A stretch of 64,000 bases of DNA. Source: Gammaproteobacteria bacterium. GTDB lineage: Bacteria; Pseudomonadota; Gammaproteobacteria; JAABTG01. A model generated the notes under the pieces. The model saw only the letters and a program-made list of their open reading frames with translations, had not been told where the DNA came from and made no database searches. Made by a program: the position numbers and the translations under genes. Below, piece by piece: positions 63,408-64,000 of this stretch. The DNA is taken from assembly GCA_034522055.1 (NCBI GenBank), contig JAXHLS010000002.1, positions 1,054,001 through 1,118,000 of the forward strand, given 5' to 3'. How positions within the stretch are numbered: position 1 is the first letter of the stretch; each line of letters starts with the position of its first letter.

Positions 63408-63524
63408 GGCTGGATGGTAACCCGCACCCCTCTTCGCGACGATGAATGCCGAAAGAACGCGCCGAATTCGTTATGATTGGGACGTGTCTTCCATCCGTCC
63501 CATATCGGCATCAGGCCCCCCGTC

Positions 63525-64000
63525 ATGCTAACCCTCATCCACACCTTCTGGGCCCTGTGTCTGTTGCGCCTGGGTCCGGAGGACCTGCCCGCATCGGATT
63601 TCCTGCTCTATCTGATGCTGGGCCTCCATGCCGTCGCCGTGGTGCTGATCTCGCTCGCCGTCTATCCCCTCGGTACGGCGTTGCTGGCGGGGATCACGGG
63701 CACCCTGGTGTTGGCCGGCCTCACCCTGGCCGTGCTGCAGATCCATAAGCTGGCGGGGCGTTTCCATCAGACCCTGACGGCCCTGGCCGGCAGCGGCGCC
63801 CTGCTGACCTTTATCGCCCTGGTGCCCAACTGGTGGTTCTACGCCGCCCGTGAGTCCGGTGCGGGCTGGGGTACGCCCACCCTGCTGCTGTTTCTCATCC
63901 TCATCTGGAGCGTGGTGGTCACCGCTCACATCCTGCGCCGCGCCCTGTCCACCCACTTCTTTCTCGGCCTAGTCATCGCCGTGGTGTTCTATTGGGTGTC
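63525..64000 (+). CDS. Polytopic membrane protein, truncated by window edge
   Basis: 158 codons visible from ATG 63525 (MLTLIHTFWALCLLRLGPED). About five hydrophobic helices so far (FLLYLMLGLHAVAVVLISLA, LLAGITGTLVLAGLTLAVLQ, LLLFLILIWSVVVTAHIL). No family recognised; it resembles small uncharacterised inner-membrane proteins. The sequence runs off the window. Confidence 0.7.
   Translation, partial: MLTLIHTFWALCLLRLGPEDLPASDFLLYLMLGLHAVAVVLISLAVYPLGTALLAGITGTLVLAGLTLAVLQIHKLAGRFHQTLTALAGSGALLTFIALVPNWWFYAARESGAGWGTPTLLLFLILIWSVVVTAHILRRALSTHFFLGLVIAVVFYWV

Overview
The window is GC-rich bacterial chromosome, most likely from a gammaproteobacterium. The block bamA-rseP-dxr-cdsA-uppS-frr-pyrH-tsf-rpsB, read right to left and diverging from map-glnD, is the canonical gammaproteobacterial arrangement. 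GlnD, PtsP, exonuclease I, UbiG and a YgiM-like SH3 protein fit the same group. Several gene types resemble those of Chromatiales/Ectothiorhodospiraceae-like organisms, but that narrower placement is a guess.

Layout. 1-8853 (minus): envelope, isoprenoid and translation genes from bamA (cut by the left edge) to rpsB. 9497-12951 (plus): map and glnD. 13312-17421 (plus): an uncommon set of a membrane dynamin-like GTPase, a HExxH protein, a Met-heptad membrane coiled-coil protein and a MinD/FlhG-type ATPase. 17479-22627: purU, glutaredoxin, Hsp15, a Tas-type aldo/keto reductase, a Cys-rich protein and ubiG. 22644-27017: an FeS-type photolyase, a membrane protein and a DUF6134-SDR-NTF2 operon. 27052-29226 (minus): type III glutamine synthetase behind a sequence-perfect sigma-54 promoter. 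29500-31250: repeat scars, a cold-shock/DUF1294 protein and an internally deleted ISKra4-like transposase. 31413-39345: an ECF sigma factor with its ChrR anti-sigma, periplasmic glutathione peroxidase and CIA30 protein on one side, diverging from a five-gene operon (FAD oxidoreductase, DUF1365, Cfa-like methyltransferase, MFS, DUF3833). 39723-48307: a GGDEF-EAL protein, a degenerate S24 protein, an Atm1-like ABC exporter, adk, and an operon built around a Rad50-like ATPase with two membrane helices where a zinc hook would be. 48958-56861: exonuclease I, a NahK-like kinase, an inositol-phosphatase-family protein, a BLUF photoreceptor, an M48 protease with an SH3 partner, and an ArsM-type methyltransferase with a VOC protein. 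56866-64000: a Rap1a/Tai-like protein, a second ABC exporter, ptsP, an FKBP, a DMT transporter and a truncated membrane protein.

Main regulatory result. Three promoter-like sites share TGATCC-N14-GCCGTA exactly. Two are back to back between the sigma gene and the FAD-oxidoreductase operon. The third is about 12 kb away, in front of DUF6134-SDR-NTF2. This fits one RpoE-ChrR (ECF11-type, singlet-oxygen/photo-oxidative stress) regulon split into two loci. ChrR keeps H6/H31/C35/C38 and a full set of cupin ligands.

Intergenic DNA is rich in repeats: palindromes built on GTAGGTCGGG, a GTCGGCTGC palindrome family, a roughly 180-bp element carrying a 7-bp tandem array, and short direct repeats around an ABC transporter. 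I found no tRNA or rRNA genes, no CRISPR array and no intact transposon.
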